A DNA stretch of 64,000 nucleotides from Putridiphycobacter roseus (GCF_003234935.1 NZ_QKSB01000005.1:124001-188000); one strand, 5' to 3'; shown: positions 53,203 through 61,133, counted from the stretch's first letter. Notes: generated by a model not told the origin, from the letters alone. Translations and numbers: made by a program.

Positions 53203-54743
53203 CAGAAACCAACCGCATAGAATATAAAGAAAAACTGACCAAAGAGTTGGATTTGGAAAAGGAAGTAATTGCTTTTTTGAATTACCATGAGGGTGGTTAT
53301 ATTTATGTGGGTATTGACAAAGCGGGGAATGTAGTTGGTGTTGAAGATGTGGATGGAGATATGCTGAAGATAAAAGACCGTATTAAACATAATATTTCAC
53401 CTTCTGCAATGGGTTTATTTGATGTAGTAGCTGAGGAGAAAGAAGGAAAGGCACTTTTAAAAATTGTGGTAGCAAGTGGCAGTGAAAAGCCTTATTTTAA
53501 ACGTAAGTATGGCATGTCGGAAAAAGGCTGTTTTATTCGCAATGGCACAGCTGCAGACCCTATGCCTCAAAAAATGATAGATGAGTTTTTTGAGAAAAGG
53601 ACAAAAACATCCATTGGTAAAATAAAATCAAGCAGACAGGACCTTAGTTTTGAGCAACTAAAAATATACTACGAAGCACAAGGCATTGCTTTAAATAAAC
53701 AGTTTGCCAAAAACTTAGAACTATTAACTGAGGCAGGAGAATATAATTACGTGGCTTATTTAATGGCAGACCAAAACGGTACATCTATTAAGTTAGCAAA
53801 GTACAATGGTTTAACCCGAGCAGATTTGGCAGAGAATACAGATTTTGGTTATGAATCATTAATTAAAGCGACTAAGCAGACATTGGCAAAATTTGACCTG
53901 GAAAATAAAACGCACAGCAGAATTACAGGCTCTGAACGAGTAGATCAACGGCCTTGGTCTCCAATTGCTTTGCGCGAAGCGATATTAAATGCTTTTGTAC
54001 ACAATGATTTTACAACTGAAGTGCCGCCAAAATTTGAAATATTTGACGATAGAATTGAAATTACCTCTTCGGGCGGATTACCAAATGGTTTAAGCCAACA
54101 AGAATTTTTTGAAGGGTTTTCAGTCCCAAGGAATAAAGAGCTGATGCGGATATATAAAGACCTTGGTTTAGTAGAGCAATTGGGTTCAGGTGTACCCAGA
54201 ATATTAGAAAGTTATGGGAAGGAGTGTTTTACTTTTTCTGAAAACTTTTTGAGAATGAGTTTTCCAAAAACACATACAAAAGAAGGTGGTCAGATAGGTG
54301 GTCAGAAAGGTGGTCAGATGGGTGGTCAGAAATGGCAAACTGAAAGCATTAAAGAGGCCGATATTTTGGAACAACTCCGATATAACTCCGATTCAATAGC
54401 AGAACTACTAGTATCTTTACCTGAAAAAAACAGGAAATTTTTACATTCAAAATTCGCACTAATTGCAGGTTATCTTCAGGATAACTTCAGGATAACTTCA
54501 GGAAAGCTTCAGGAAAGCTTCGGGAAAGCTTCGGGAAAGAAATTGTCTAACCAATTATTAGCTTTTGAACTCATTGTTATATATCCTGAAATTACAGCAG
54601 AAGAGATAGGAACAATTTTAGAATTATCGGAAAGAACAGTTTATACTTACCTTAAGAATTTAAGAACTGAAGGAGTTCTAGAACGAAAAGGGAGCAGAAA
54701 GGATGGTTACTGGGATGTTAAAAAACAAGAAATAGAAAAATGA
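53199..54743 (+). CDS. AlbA_2/Schlafen-type ATP-binding regulator with C-terminal winged helix
   Basis: 514 residues: N-terminal AlbA_2 domain (ESGITPLK-like start replaced by NRIEYKEKLTKELDLEKEVIAFLNYHEGGYIYVGIDKAGNVVGV), a central helicase-related HATPase_c_4 domain (REAILNAFVHNDFTTEVPPKFEIFDDRIEITSSGGLPNG, VEQLGSGVPRILESYG), a Gly-Gly-Gln repeat linker (54285-54332), an 11-bp tandem repeat (54474-54539) and a C-terminal HTH (TAEEIGTILELSERTVYTYLKNLRTEGVLERKG). It is often found beside type I systems. Overlaps hsdR by 4 bases (ATGA). Confidence 0.85.
   Translation: MTETNRIEYKEKLTKELDLEKEVIAFLNYHEGGYIYVGIDKAGNVVGVEDVDGDMLKIKDRIKHNISPSAMGLFDVVAEEKEGKALLKIVVASGSEKPYFKRKYGMSEKGCFIRNGTAADPMPQKMIDEFFEKRTKTSIGKIKSSRQDLSFEQLKIYYEAQGIALNKQFAKNLELLTEAGEYNYVAYLMADQNGTSIKLAKYNGLTRADLAENTDFGYESLIKATKQTLAKFDLENKTHSRITGSERVDQRPWSPIALREAILNAFVHNDFTTEVPPKFEIFDDRIEITSSGGLPNGLSQQEFFEGFSVPRNKELMRIYKDLGLVEQLGSGVPRILESYGKECFTFSENFLRMSFPKTHTKEGGQIGGQKGGQMGGQKWQTESIKEADILEQLRYNSDSIAELLVSLPEKNRKFLHSKFALIAGYLQDNFRITSGKLQESFGKASGKKLSNQLLAFELIVIYPEITAEEIGTILELSERTVYTYLKNLRTEGVLERKGSRKDGYWDVKKQEIEK
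54285..54332 (+). repeat. Four 12-bp in-frame repeats (GGQ linker)
   Basis: GGTGGTCAGATA and three variants at 54285, 54297, 54309 and 54321, each encoding Gly-Gly-Gln-X. Period is a multiple of 3, so copy changes keep the frame. Confidence 0.9.
54474..54539 (+). repeat. Six 11-bp tandem repeats in the AlbA_2 regulator gene
   Basis: Units at 54474, 54485, 54496, 54507, 54518 and 54529: CTTCAGGATAA twice, CTTCAGGAAAG twice, CTTCGGGAAAG twice. Eleven is not a multiple of 3; six units equal 22 codons, so the present frame is open, but gain or loss of one or two units shifts the frame before the HTH (residues ~449-514). Confidence 0.92.
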
Positions 54744-57700
54744 AATTCACAGAAGCACAATTAGAACAGGCTTTTATTGAGCTATTAGGTCAAGAGGATA
54801 TCCCTCATGTTTTGGGTGGCAGTATTTCTCGTTCAGAAGATGAAGTTTTAATAAAAGCAGACCTAAAAGCATTTTTACTCAACCAATACAAAGCAGAAAA
54901 ATTAACCGAAGTTGAAGCGGACCAAATTATTCGAAGGTTAGAAATATTATCGGCTTCAGATTTGTATGAAAGCAATAAAGCCATTATGAAAATGGTTTCA
55001 GACGGTTTTATGCTAAAACGTGAAGACCGTTCTCAAAAAGATATATGGGTTTACCTTATTGATTTTAGCAAACAGAATAATAACAATTACAAAATTGTTA
55101 ACCAATTAGAAATAACAGGCTATCACAAACGAATTCCAGATGGTATTTTATACATTAATGGTTTGCCATTGGTGGTATTTGAATTTAAAACTGCCATTAA
55201 CGAAAACGTGTCTATCCATGATGCCTATGTGCAAATTACCACCCGTTACAAACGTGATATTCCTGAATTATTTAAATACAATGCCTTTTGTGTGATTTCA
55301 GATGGTGTAAATTCAAAAGCAGGGTCATTTTTTGCCCCTTATGAATTTTACTACGCTTGGCGAGCAGAGTCGGACAGACACTTTTTTGAAGGCAAACAAG
55401 TAGATGGGTTCAATAGCATGGAATCCATGATTAAAGGGATGTTTAATCAAAACAATTTACGTGACATTATTCGCAACTTTATTTTTATTCCCGATAGTTC
55501 AAAAAAGGACGAGAAAATAGTTTGTCGTTACCCACAATACTATGCCACGCGAAAATTGTATGAAAACATTTTAGTCCATCAAAAACCGAAAGGAGATGGT
55601 AAAGGGGGAACTTATTTTGGCACAACAGGTTGCGGTAAAAGTTTTACCATGCTTTTTTTAACCCGTTTGTTAATGAAGAGCAAGGAAATGGCAAGTCCTA
55701 CTATTATTATAATTACGGACAGAACCGATTTAGACGATCAATTGTCGGGTCAATTCACCAATGCCAAAGGCTTTATTGGCGATAATGTAGTACAAACCGT
55801 AACCAGCAGAACAGATTTACGCGCACAGCTAAAAGGCAGAAATAGTGGAGGCGTATTTTTAACTACCATTCATAAGTTTAATGAAGATACCGAACTGTTA
55901 ACCGAAAGAACAAATGTAGTTTGTATTTCAGATGAAGCCCACCGAAGTCAAATTAACCTCGACCAAAAAGTAACAGTTACTGAAGAAGGCGTTAAAAAAT
56001 CCTATGGTTTTGCCAAACATTTGCATGACTCCTTACCAAATGCTACTTATGTTGGTTTTACAGGTACACCAGTAGATGCCACTTTAGATGTGTTTGGAGA
56101 CATAGTAGATTCTTATACTATGACAGAGTCGGTGAAGGATGAAATAACCGTAAGAATAGTTTATGAAGGGCGTGCAGCTAAAATGAGTATTAATAATAGT
56201 GCGCTAAAAGAAATTGAAGAATATTACAACCAAGTTGCAGCAGATGGCGCATCAGAATATCATATAGAAAAAAGTAAAACAGAAAGTTCAAACATGAACA
56301 TGGTGTTGGGTGACCCAGACCGATTAGAAGCCATTGCAAAAGATTTTGTAAAACATTACGAAACCAGAATTAAAGAAGGTTCAACTGTAAAAGGTAAAGC
56401 CATGTTTGTTTGTTCAAGTAGGCCAATTGCCTATGCTTTTTATAAGCAAGTGATAAAACTACTGGGCCAGCGGAGCTCAAGCTCCGCTAATTACGCTGAT
56501 TACGCTGATTACGCTGAAGCTTTTACAAAAAATTACGGTTTACCAGAAGAGTGGCATAAAGGTAACTTACCACACAGAAATAAAGTAGACCTAATACAAT
56601 TTATTACCTTCCGCCTAGGAGACAGCATTCCTAAAAAAGCACTTGAAGAATTAGAAGCCTCACTAAAAAATATTAAAGATGAAAAAACAAGAATTCAGAA
56701 GCAAAAGACCTTAGAAAAATATCTAGACAATGGCTATGGTTGTTGTGCTTTAGCAAAAAAGGAAATGGCCCAAGTGATGTTAGATGCCCTTTTACATCAC
56801 GACGGTGATAAGTATGATTTATTGGCATGGAGTATTATGCCAAACCATGTACATGTTATGATAAAAACCAAAGATGAATTACCAAAAATAATTCAATCAT
56901 GGAAGTCATTTACTGGTAAATGGGCAATTAAGCACAATAAAAAATACAAATTAAACCTGCCAGACAAAGCAGATCGATTTTGGATGCCGGAATATTGGGA
57001 TCGCTTTATTAGAGACGCCAATCATTTTAATGCTACTGTAAGTTACATTTTAAATAATCCAAAAAAGGCTGGTTTACCTAAAGACCATTTGGCTTATATT
57101 TATACTGGTCACGCTATAACTGAAAGGTCGAAGCAAGAGCTTCAACCAGCCCAGGTGAAAATGATTATGACCCGTGGACAAGATGATCCCGCTGAACTCT
57201 ATAATCTATTAGGCGATAAAGCAGATAGAAAAGAATTAGATAGACAATTTAAAAACGAAAAGTCCAATTTTAAAATTGCCATTGTAGTGGATATGTGGTT
57301 AACAGGTTTTGATGTGCCATTTTTAGATACCATGTATATCGACAAACCCATTCAACGTCATAATTTAATACAAACCATATCGCGTGTAAACAGAAAGTTT
57401 GCAGGAAAAGGAAAAGGGTTGATTGTCGATTATATAGGCATTAAAAAAGAAATGAATTTGGCTTTAGCCATGTATAATAAAGTAGATGGTCAAAATTTTG
57501 AAGATATTGACCAGTCCATTTTAGTGGTGAAAAATCATTTGGATTTATTGGATAGATTCTTCCATGGATTTAATACTGACGATTATTTCAAAGGTAAATC
57601 GTTGGTGCAATTACATTGCTTGAACCGTGCATCCGAATTTGTTTTAGAAACAGAACAAAAGAAAAAGCGATTCATGGATATGGTCAAGCGCTTAAAATCC

Positions 57701-58492
57701 GCTTATGATATTTGTTGTGGAAGCGAAGAGCTGAGTCAATCCCAAAAAGACTATATCCACTTCTATTTAGCCATTCGTTCAATTGTTTATAAATTAACTA
57801 AAGGAGATGCGCCAGATACGGCACAAATGAATGCTTATGTGCGAGATAAAGTGGCAGCCGCACTCCAGAGTGACGGCATTGAAGAAATCATCAAATTAGG
57901 TGACGAGCAAAATAAAGAACAAGACATTTTTGATTTAGATTATTTAGCCAATATTGATAAAATAAAACTGCCAAATACTAAAATTCAATTACTTCAAAAA
58001 TTGTTAGCCAAGGCAATTGGCGAAATGAAAAAAGTAAACAAAATTCAAGGCGTTGAATTCTCTAAAAAAATGAAAGCGGTTGTCGATCGCTATAATGAGC
58101 GAAAAGACAATGTATATTCAGGTGAAGAATTTGAGGCAATTGCAGGCGAGCTCACTCGCCTAATCATGGAATTAAAAGACGAATTTAAGGCAGGAGATGA
58201 TTTAGGAATTGACTTTGAAGAAAAAGCATTTTTTGACATACTTAAAACATTAGCAGAAAAGTATGACTTCAGTTATCCAAAAGAAAGATTACTCTTTTTA
58301 GCAAAACATGTCAAACAAATAGTTGACGACAAAGCAAAATATACTGATTGGAGTGAACGAAGTGACATAAAAGCCGAATTAAAAGTTGATTTAATCATTT
58401 TATTAGGCGAAAACGACTACCCACCAGTTGATAGAGACGAAGTTTATAAAGAGATTTTTGAACAAGCTGAGAATTTTAAGAAGCATAGGTAG
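54740..58492 (+). CDS. hsdR: Type I restriction subunit HsdR with an in-frame RAYT transposase insertion
   Basis: 1250 residues, about 225 more than the usual ~1030 for this subfamily. N-terminal PD-(D/E)XK nuclease: Asp134, Glu148, Lys150 (PDGILYINGLPLVVFEFK). Helicase motor: Walker A GTTGCGKS (294-301), DEAH (398-401), FTGTP, motif IV CSSRPIAYAFYKQVIKL, motif V IAIVVDMWLTGFDVPF and motif VI ISRVNRKF. C-terminal helical HsdM-binding region. Residues ~575-802 are foreign: a RAYT domain. The frame is open across both junctions with no stop. Whether restriction works with the insertion is unknown. Cleaves unmodified DNA remote from the site after ATP-driven translocation. Confidence 0.95.
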   Translation: MKFTEAQLEQAFIELLGQEDIPHVLGGSISRSEDEVLIKADLKAFLLNQYKAEKLTEVEADQIIRRLEILSASDLYESNKAIMKMVSDGFMLKREDRSQKDIWVYLIDFSKQNNNNYKIVNQLEITGYHKRIPDGILYINGLPLVVFEFKTAINENVSIHDAYVQITTRYKRDIPELFKYNAFCVISDGVNSKAGSFFAPYEFYYAWRAESDRHFFEGKQVDGFNSMESMIKGMFNQNNLRDIIRNFIFIPDSSKKDEKIVCRYPQYYATRKLYENILVHQKPKGDGKGGTYFGTTGCGKSFTMLFLTRLLMKSKEMASPTIIIITDRTDLDDQLSGQFTNAKGFIGDNVVQTVTSRTDLRAQLKGRNSGGVFLTTIHKFNEDTELLTERTNVVCISDEAHRSQINLDQKVTVTEEGVKKSYGFAKHLHDSLPNATYVGFTGTPVDATLDVFGDIVDSYTMTESVKDEITVRIVYEGRAAKMSINNSALKEIEEYYNQVAADGASEYHIEKSKTESSNMNMVLGDPDRLEAIAKDFVKHYETRIKEGSTVKGKAMFVCSSRPIAYAFYKQVIKLLGQRSSSSANYADYADYAEAFTKNYGLPEEWHKGNLPHRNKVDLIQFITFRLGDSIPKKALEELEASLKNIKDEKTRIQKQKTLEKYLDNGYGCCALAKKEMAQVMLDALLHHDGDKYDLLAWSIMPNHVHVMIKTKDELPKIIQSWKSFTGKWAIKHNKKYKLNLPDKADRFWMPEYWDRFIRDANHFNATVSYILNNPKKAGLPKDHLAYIYTGHAITERSKQELQPAQVKMIMTRGQDDPAELYNLLGDKADRKELDRQFKNEKSNFKIAIVVDMWLTGFDVPFLDTMYIDKPIQRHNLIQTISRVNRKFAGKGKGLIVDYIGIKKEMNLALAMYNKVDGQNFEDIDQSILVVKNHLDLLDRFFHGFNTDDYFKGKSLVQLHCLNRASEFVLETEQKKKRFMDMVKRLKSAYDICCGSEELSQSQKDYIHFYLAIRSIVYKLTKGDAPDTAQMNAYVRDKVAAALQSDGIEEIIKLGDEQNKEQDIFDLDYLANIDKIKLPNTKIQLLQKLLAKAIGEMKKVNKIQGVEFSKKMKAVVDRYNERKDNVYSGEEFEAIAGELTRLIMELKDEFKAGDDLGIDFEEKAFFDILKTLAEKYDFSYPKERLLFLAKHVKQIVDDKAKYTDWSERSDIKAELKVDLIILLGENDYPPVDRDEVYKEIFEQAENFKKHR
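56469..56488. repeat. Perfect palindrome at the left edge of the hsdR insertion
   Basis: AGCGGAGCT-CA-AGCTCCGCT: 9-bp stem with a 2-base loop, encoding QRSSSSAN in frame. Directly followed by the 9-bp tandem repeat. Confidence 0.85.
56491..56517 (+). repeat. Three 9-bp tandem repeats next to the left hairpin
   Basis: TTACGCTGA three times, encoding NYADYADYAEA. Frame-neutral period; probably grew by slippage beside the hairpin. Confidence 0.9.
57126..57147. repeat. Imperfect hairpin at the right edge of the hsdR insertion
   Basis: GGT-C-GAAGC-AAGA-GCTTC-A-ACC: an inner 5-bp stem, a C/A mismatch and an outer 3-bp stem. Encodes ERSKQELQP, just before HsdR similarity resumes. Confidence 0.65.
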
Positions 58493-58500
58493 GATTTAAT

Positions 58501-59187
58501 ATGCAATTAGAAACTATTTACAACCCTACTACTACCGAGTTTAATATTGTACTAGAATACCTAATTAAGGTTGAAAAAACTGGTAATATCAGCACGGTAG
58601 AAAAATGCTTTAACCGAAATGAATTAATAGTAGTATTTGATGGAAAGAAATTGGTTGGTTTTTCGGCTTATCAAGCAGATGATATAATAGCGCACATTCA
58701 CATTATTGAAGTGATTGCAAACTATCAGAAAAAAGGAGTAGGAACAAAACTAGCCGACAACACGATCAATCAAATAATTGAAAAGAAAGCTTTAGCAATA
58801 GAGTTATTTTGTTCACCTTCATCTTCAGCAACTTTTTGGAGCAAGATCGGTTTCATAAAAATGCCAGAATTGGCTATCACAAATGGAAGAGTGTTAATGT
58901 ATAAACCCTTAGTTGAAAGTTTGCCAGCAGGAAATGTAGAATCTGATGCAGGTGAAACTATTGAGTTGTGGAATATTAACGAAGGTAGAGAAAGAGATTC
59001 CCAGCCTAAATGGAAATGGAATATTCCAAAAACAAATTTTTATATTATACAGCCATGTCAATCAGATTGGAAAATTAGTTTGAGCAAGGGTAATAACATT
59101 GTTAAGGCATGTAAGGTGAAGTATTTTTCAATAAACAGTTTTTTCCATGGTAGGTATTTAATCTTGTCTGAAACGAATTTAAAGTAA
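58501..59187 (+). CDS. GNAT-family N-acetyltransferase
   Basis: 228 residues. GNAT core in the first half: FDGKKLVGFSAYQADDIIAHIHIIEVIANYQKKGVGTKLADNTINQI (acetyl-CoA loop QKKGVGTKL), then LFCSPSSSATFWSKIGFIKMP. The ~80-residue C-terminal extension (WNINEGRERDSQPKWKWNIPKTNFYIIQPCQSDWKISLSKGNN) is not recognised. It follows hsdR by 8 bp; its stop lies in the right copy of the 23-bp repeat. Substrate unknown. Confidence 0.82.
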   Translation: MQLETIYNPTTTEFNIVLEYLIKVEKTGNISTVEKCFNRNELIVVFDGKKLVGFSAYQADDIIAHIHIIEVIANYQKKGVGTKLADNTINQIIEKKALAIELFCSPSSSATFWSKIGFIKMPELAITNGRVLMYKPLVESLPAGNVESDAGETIELWNINEGRERDSQPKWKWNIPKTNFYIIQPCQSDWKISLSKGNNIVKACKVKYFSINSFFHGRYLILSETNLK

Positions 59188-59200
59188 GTTGTATGCAAAT
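59178..59200. repeat. 23-bp exact direct repeat, right copy (candidate attachment site)
   Basis: Identical to 40632-40654. It spans the end of the GNAT gene, supplying its stop codon, and lies ~195 bp from tRNA-Asn. Confidence 0.6.
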
Positions 59201-59212
59201 CACATGCACATA

Positions 59213-59246
59213 AAAAAAGAGTCACACTTTCGTGTAACTCTTTTTT
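59213..59246 (+). terminator. Terminator after the GNAT gene
   Basis: AAAAAGAGT-C-ACAC pairs with GTGT-A-ACTCTTTTT around TTTC; T-run follows. It closes the hsd operon side. Confidence 0.8.
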
Positions 59247-59256
59247 CGCTCCCCCT

Positions 59257-59277
59257 CCCTTCGGCTAACGCTCAGGG
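59257..59277. repeat. REP-like palindrome near tRNA-Asn
   Basis: CCCTTCGGCTAACGCTCAGG plus G: the same family as the element inside hsdS (CCCTTCGGCTCCGCTCAGGG), differing only in the middle. Confidence 0.6.
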
Positions 59278-59356
59278 CGGCGCTTGGACTCCCTACGAAT
59301 GACCATAGCACAGTACCGATAACTACCGTGGACGTACAAAAAATTGGGCGCAAAAA

Positions 59357-59384
59357 AAAGCCTTTCAATTTCTTGAAAGGCTTT
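59357..59384 (-). terminator. Terminator of tRNA-Asn
   Basis: A 12-bp stem (59357-59368 with 59373-59384) around TTTC, with a T-run on the minus strand, 12 bp after the tRNA 3' end. Confidence 0.85.
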
Positions 59385-59395
59385 CTGTTGCTTTG

Positions 59396-59469
59396 CTCCC
59401 CCTCTTGGACTCGAACCAAGGACCCTCTGATTAACAGTCAGATGCTCTAACCAGCTGAGCTAAGGAGGA
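59396..59469 (-). tRNA. tRNA-Asn (anticodon GUU)
   Basis: Minus strand: acceptor TCCTCCT/AGGGGGA (one T-G), D-arm AGCTCAGCTGGTTAGAGC, anticodon arm TCTGA-CTGTTAA-TCAGA with GTT, T-arm CTTGGTTCGAGTCCAAG. 74 nt, CCA not encoded. Confidence 0.95.
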
Positions 59470-59589
59470 GTTTAAGGTCTCTTACGTTTCCTTAAGCGAG
59501 TGCAAATATATATAAAAGATTTTTTTCTGCAAAAATTATTTACAAGTTTTTTTAAAAAAAATTCAATTTATTTTTTTTAGTACTGATTA

Positions 59590-60012
59590 TCAGAACAAAT
59601 CATCCTCTAATTCAGCGTCGTCATCAAAGTTAACTTCATCATTAGAATTATCGGCATCATTTTTCACACAATTACCAGGTCTTAATATGTTTGTTTTAGA
59701 AACATTTAATCTAATTTCTGTTTTAATGGTTTGGTCATCTTGCAAATATCCTTTTGGAAATGGTGTACCTACCACCTCAACCAAGGTTCCAGTTTTCAGG
59801 TATTCCAGAATTCTTAAATTCGCACCATCTCTTTTCCAAATGGTACAATTAATCCAAGTTGTTTTCGTGCGTTGTTCTCCTGTTCTTTTGTCCTTCCAAT
59901 TTTTATTATGAGCAACCGGAAAATTAATAGCTACTACGCCATTGTCCATACTTCGAACGACTGCATCCTTGCCGATATTTCCAATTAAACGTGTTTCAAA
60001 TACAGTTGCCAT
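59590..60012 (-). CDS. ssb: Single-stranded DNA-binding protein
   Basis: 140 residues. OB fold: TRLIGNIGKDAVVRSMDNGVVAINFPVAHNKNWKDKRTGEQRTKTTWINCTIW, and LKTGTLVEVVGTPF. Short acidic tail ending DDDAELEDDLF, the tip that binds partner proteins. Coats single-stranded DNA in replication and repair. Confidence 0.93.
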   Translation of the reverse strand: MATVFETRLIGNIGKDAVVRSMDNGVVAINFPVAHNKNWKDKRTGEQRTKTTWINCTIWKRDGANLRILEYLKTGTLVEVVGTPFPKGYLQDDQTIKTEIRLNVSKTNILRPGNCVKNDADNSNDEVNFDDDAELEDDLF

Positions 60013-60100
60013 AGTTTGGTATAATTCATGAGTTTTGTTCGCACTAAATTAAGCATAATTTTTAATCGAATAATAATTAGTCGGTGAATTAACCATGCAT

Positions 60101-61000
60101 TTATTCAAAATGGACAATAAAAGCATCCGTATAGCCTTTATTCTGCACCTCTTTTTGTGCTTTTTTTGCTAACTTCTTGGTTTCAAACGGGCCAATAAAA
60201 TATTTATACTTATACATGCTTGTAGAATTTATCTTTACCCTTTCAATAGGGTAATTTAACCTTTTAAATTCTGCAATATTTGTTTCTAAAGGATCTATAG
60301 AAGACATAATTTGAACTTTAAAAGAAGGACCGGTCGCTTCAACTGGGCTGAAGTTAATTTTTGGATAAGATGCTTTTAAATAAGCACGGGTTGCTCTAAA
60401 CACAGCAGAAGCAATAATTTCCTGTCCATATTTACTATTTAAGTAAGCTGCTTCTCCGGGATTAGTCAAAAAGCCACATTCAATTAATACCGTAGGCATT
60501 TTGGTAAACTTTAGTATTTGTAAAGAATGCCCAATATCTGCCCCAGTTTTAATCCCTCTACTTTTTCTTCCTGCTCTGGATTTAAATTGTTTTTCTATTT
60601 GCAAGGCCCATCTATAACTTTCTTTTGCTTCAAAATTATGGATATGCGTTTCGGTACCAATTATTTCTGTATTGTCACTTCCATTGCAATGGATACTCAT
60701 CATAAAATCCACACCTTTATCATTTGCCATTTTTACCCTTTCGTCCAAACTTGGATATACATCCGTAGTTCTAGTATAAATAACGGTAACATTGGATAAG
60801 TTATGTTCTAAGTAATGTCCTATTTTTTGGGAGATCAAAAGGTTTAAATCCTTTTCCGGTAAATGCACGGCAGCAACAGACAAATGTCCGGGATCTTTTC
60901 CGCCATGTCCGGGATCTATTAATATAGTAATATTTTCCTTATTGGAACCAAAACTAAAAAAAGAAATTAATAGCAATAAAGAAGTAAGCATTCTAATCAT
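60101..61000 (-). CDS. N-acetylmuramoyl-L-alanine amidase (Amidase_3) with SPOR domain
   Basis: 299 residues: signal peptide (MLTSLLLLISFFSFGSN), then an AmiC-like zinc amidase with ILIDPGHGGKDPG (His, near 33), the Glu/His segments YTRTTDVYPSLDERVKMANDKGVDFMMSIHCNGSDN (His) and TVLIECGFLTNPGEA (Glu), and a C-terminal SPOR-like domain (SFKVQIMSSIDPLETNIAEFKRL to YKYKYFIGPFETKKLAKKAQKEV) that binds septal peptidoglycan. It splits daughter cells. Confidence 0.9.
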   Translation of the reverse strand: MIRMLTSLLLLISFFSFGSNKENITILIDPGHGGKDPGHLSVAAVHLPEKDLNLLISQKIGHYLEHNLSNVTVIYTRTTDVYPSLDERVKMANDKGVDFMMSIHCNGSDNTEIIGTETHIHNFEAKESYRWALQIEKQFKSRAGRKSRGIKTGADIGHSLQILKFTKMPTVLIECGFLTNPGEAAYLNSKYGQEIIASAVFRATRAYLKASYPKINFSPVEATGPSFKVQIMSSIDPLETNIAEFKRLNYPIERVKINSTSMYKYKYFIGPFETKKLAKKAQKEVQNKGYTDAFIVHFE

Positions 61001-61133
61001 AAGGAAATAATTATTTGCTAAATTACTGAAATGGATAGCACCTTATTTCACTTGTACATGAATTAATCCAAATTAATTTGTTTATAACCTAAAACGGGCA
61101 CAAAAAGAATTTTCTTTTTAAATAAATAGTTCT

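Larger units (their letters stand above)
56462..57147 (+). mobile_element. RAYT (REP-associated tyrosine transposase, HUH/Y1) domain inserted in hsdR
   Basis: Encodes, in hsdR frame, the N-terminal RAYT motif HKGNLPHRNKVDLIQFITFRLGDSIPKK, the HUH motif MPNHVHVMI (His703, His705), and the catalytic tyrosine in NATVSYILNNPKKAGL (Tyr769), with FWMPEYWDRFIRDANHF between. All catalytic residues are kept. RAYTs are single-strand transposases that act on palindromic REP sequences. There is no internal start with its own leader in view, so it is translated only as part of HsdR. Boundaries are estimated from where HsdR similarity stops (VIKL) and resumes (VKMIMTRGQDDP). Confidence 0.9.

Noticed and set aside
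56462..57147. Intein in HsdR
   Set aside because: In-frame insertion in a helicase suggested an intein, but there are no Hint-domain blocks (no Cys/Ser start and HN-Cys end); the HUH and Tyr motifs identify a RAYT.
56400..57200. Assembly chimera in hsdR
   Set aside because: Not supported: the frame is open across both junctions, the edges are symmetric hairpins and base composition matches the surroundings. Only raw reads can exclude it fully.
59222..59419. 65-residue ORF antisense to the terminators and overlapping tRNA-Asn
   Set aside because: It reads through two hairpins, a REP-like element and a tRNA; not a real gene.
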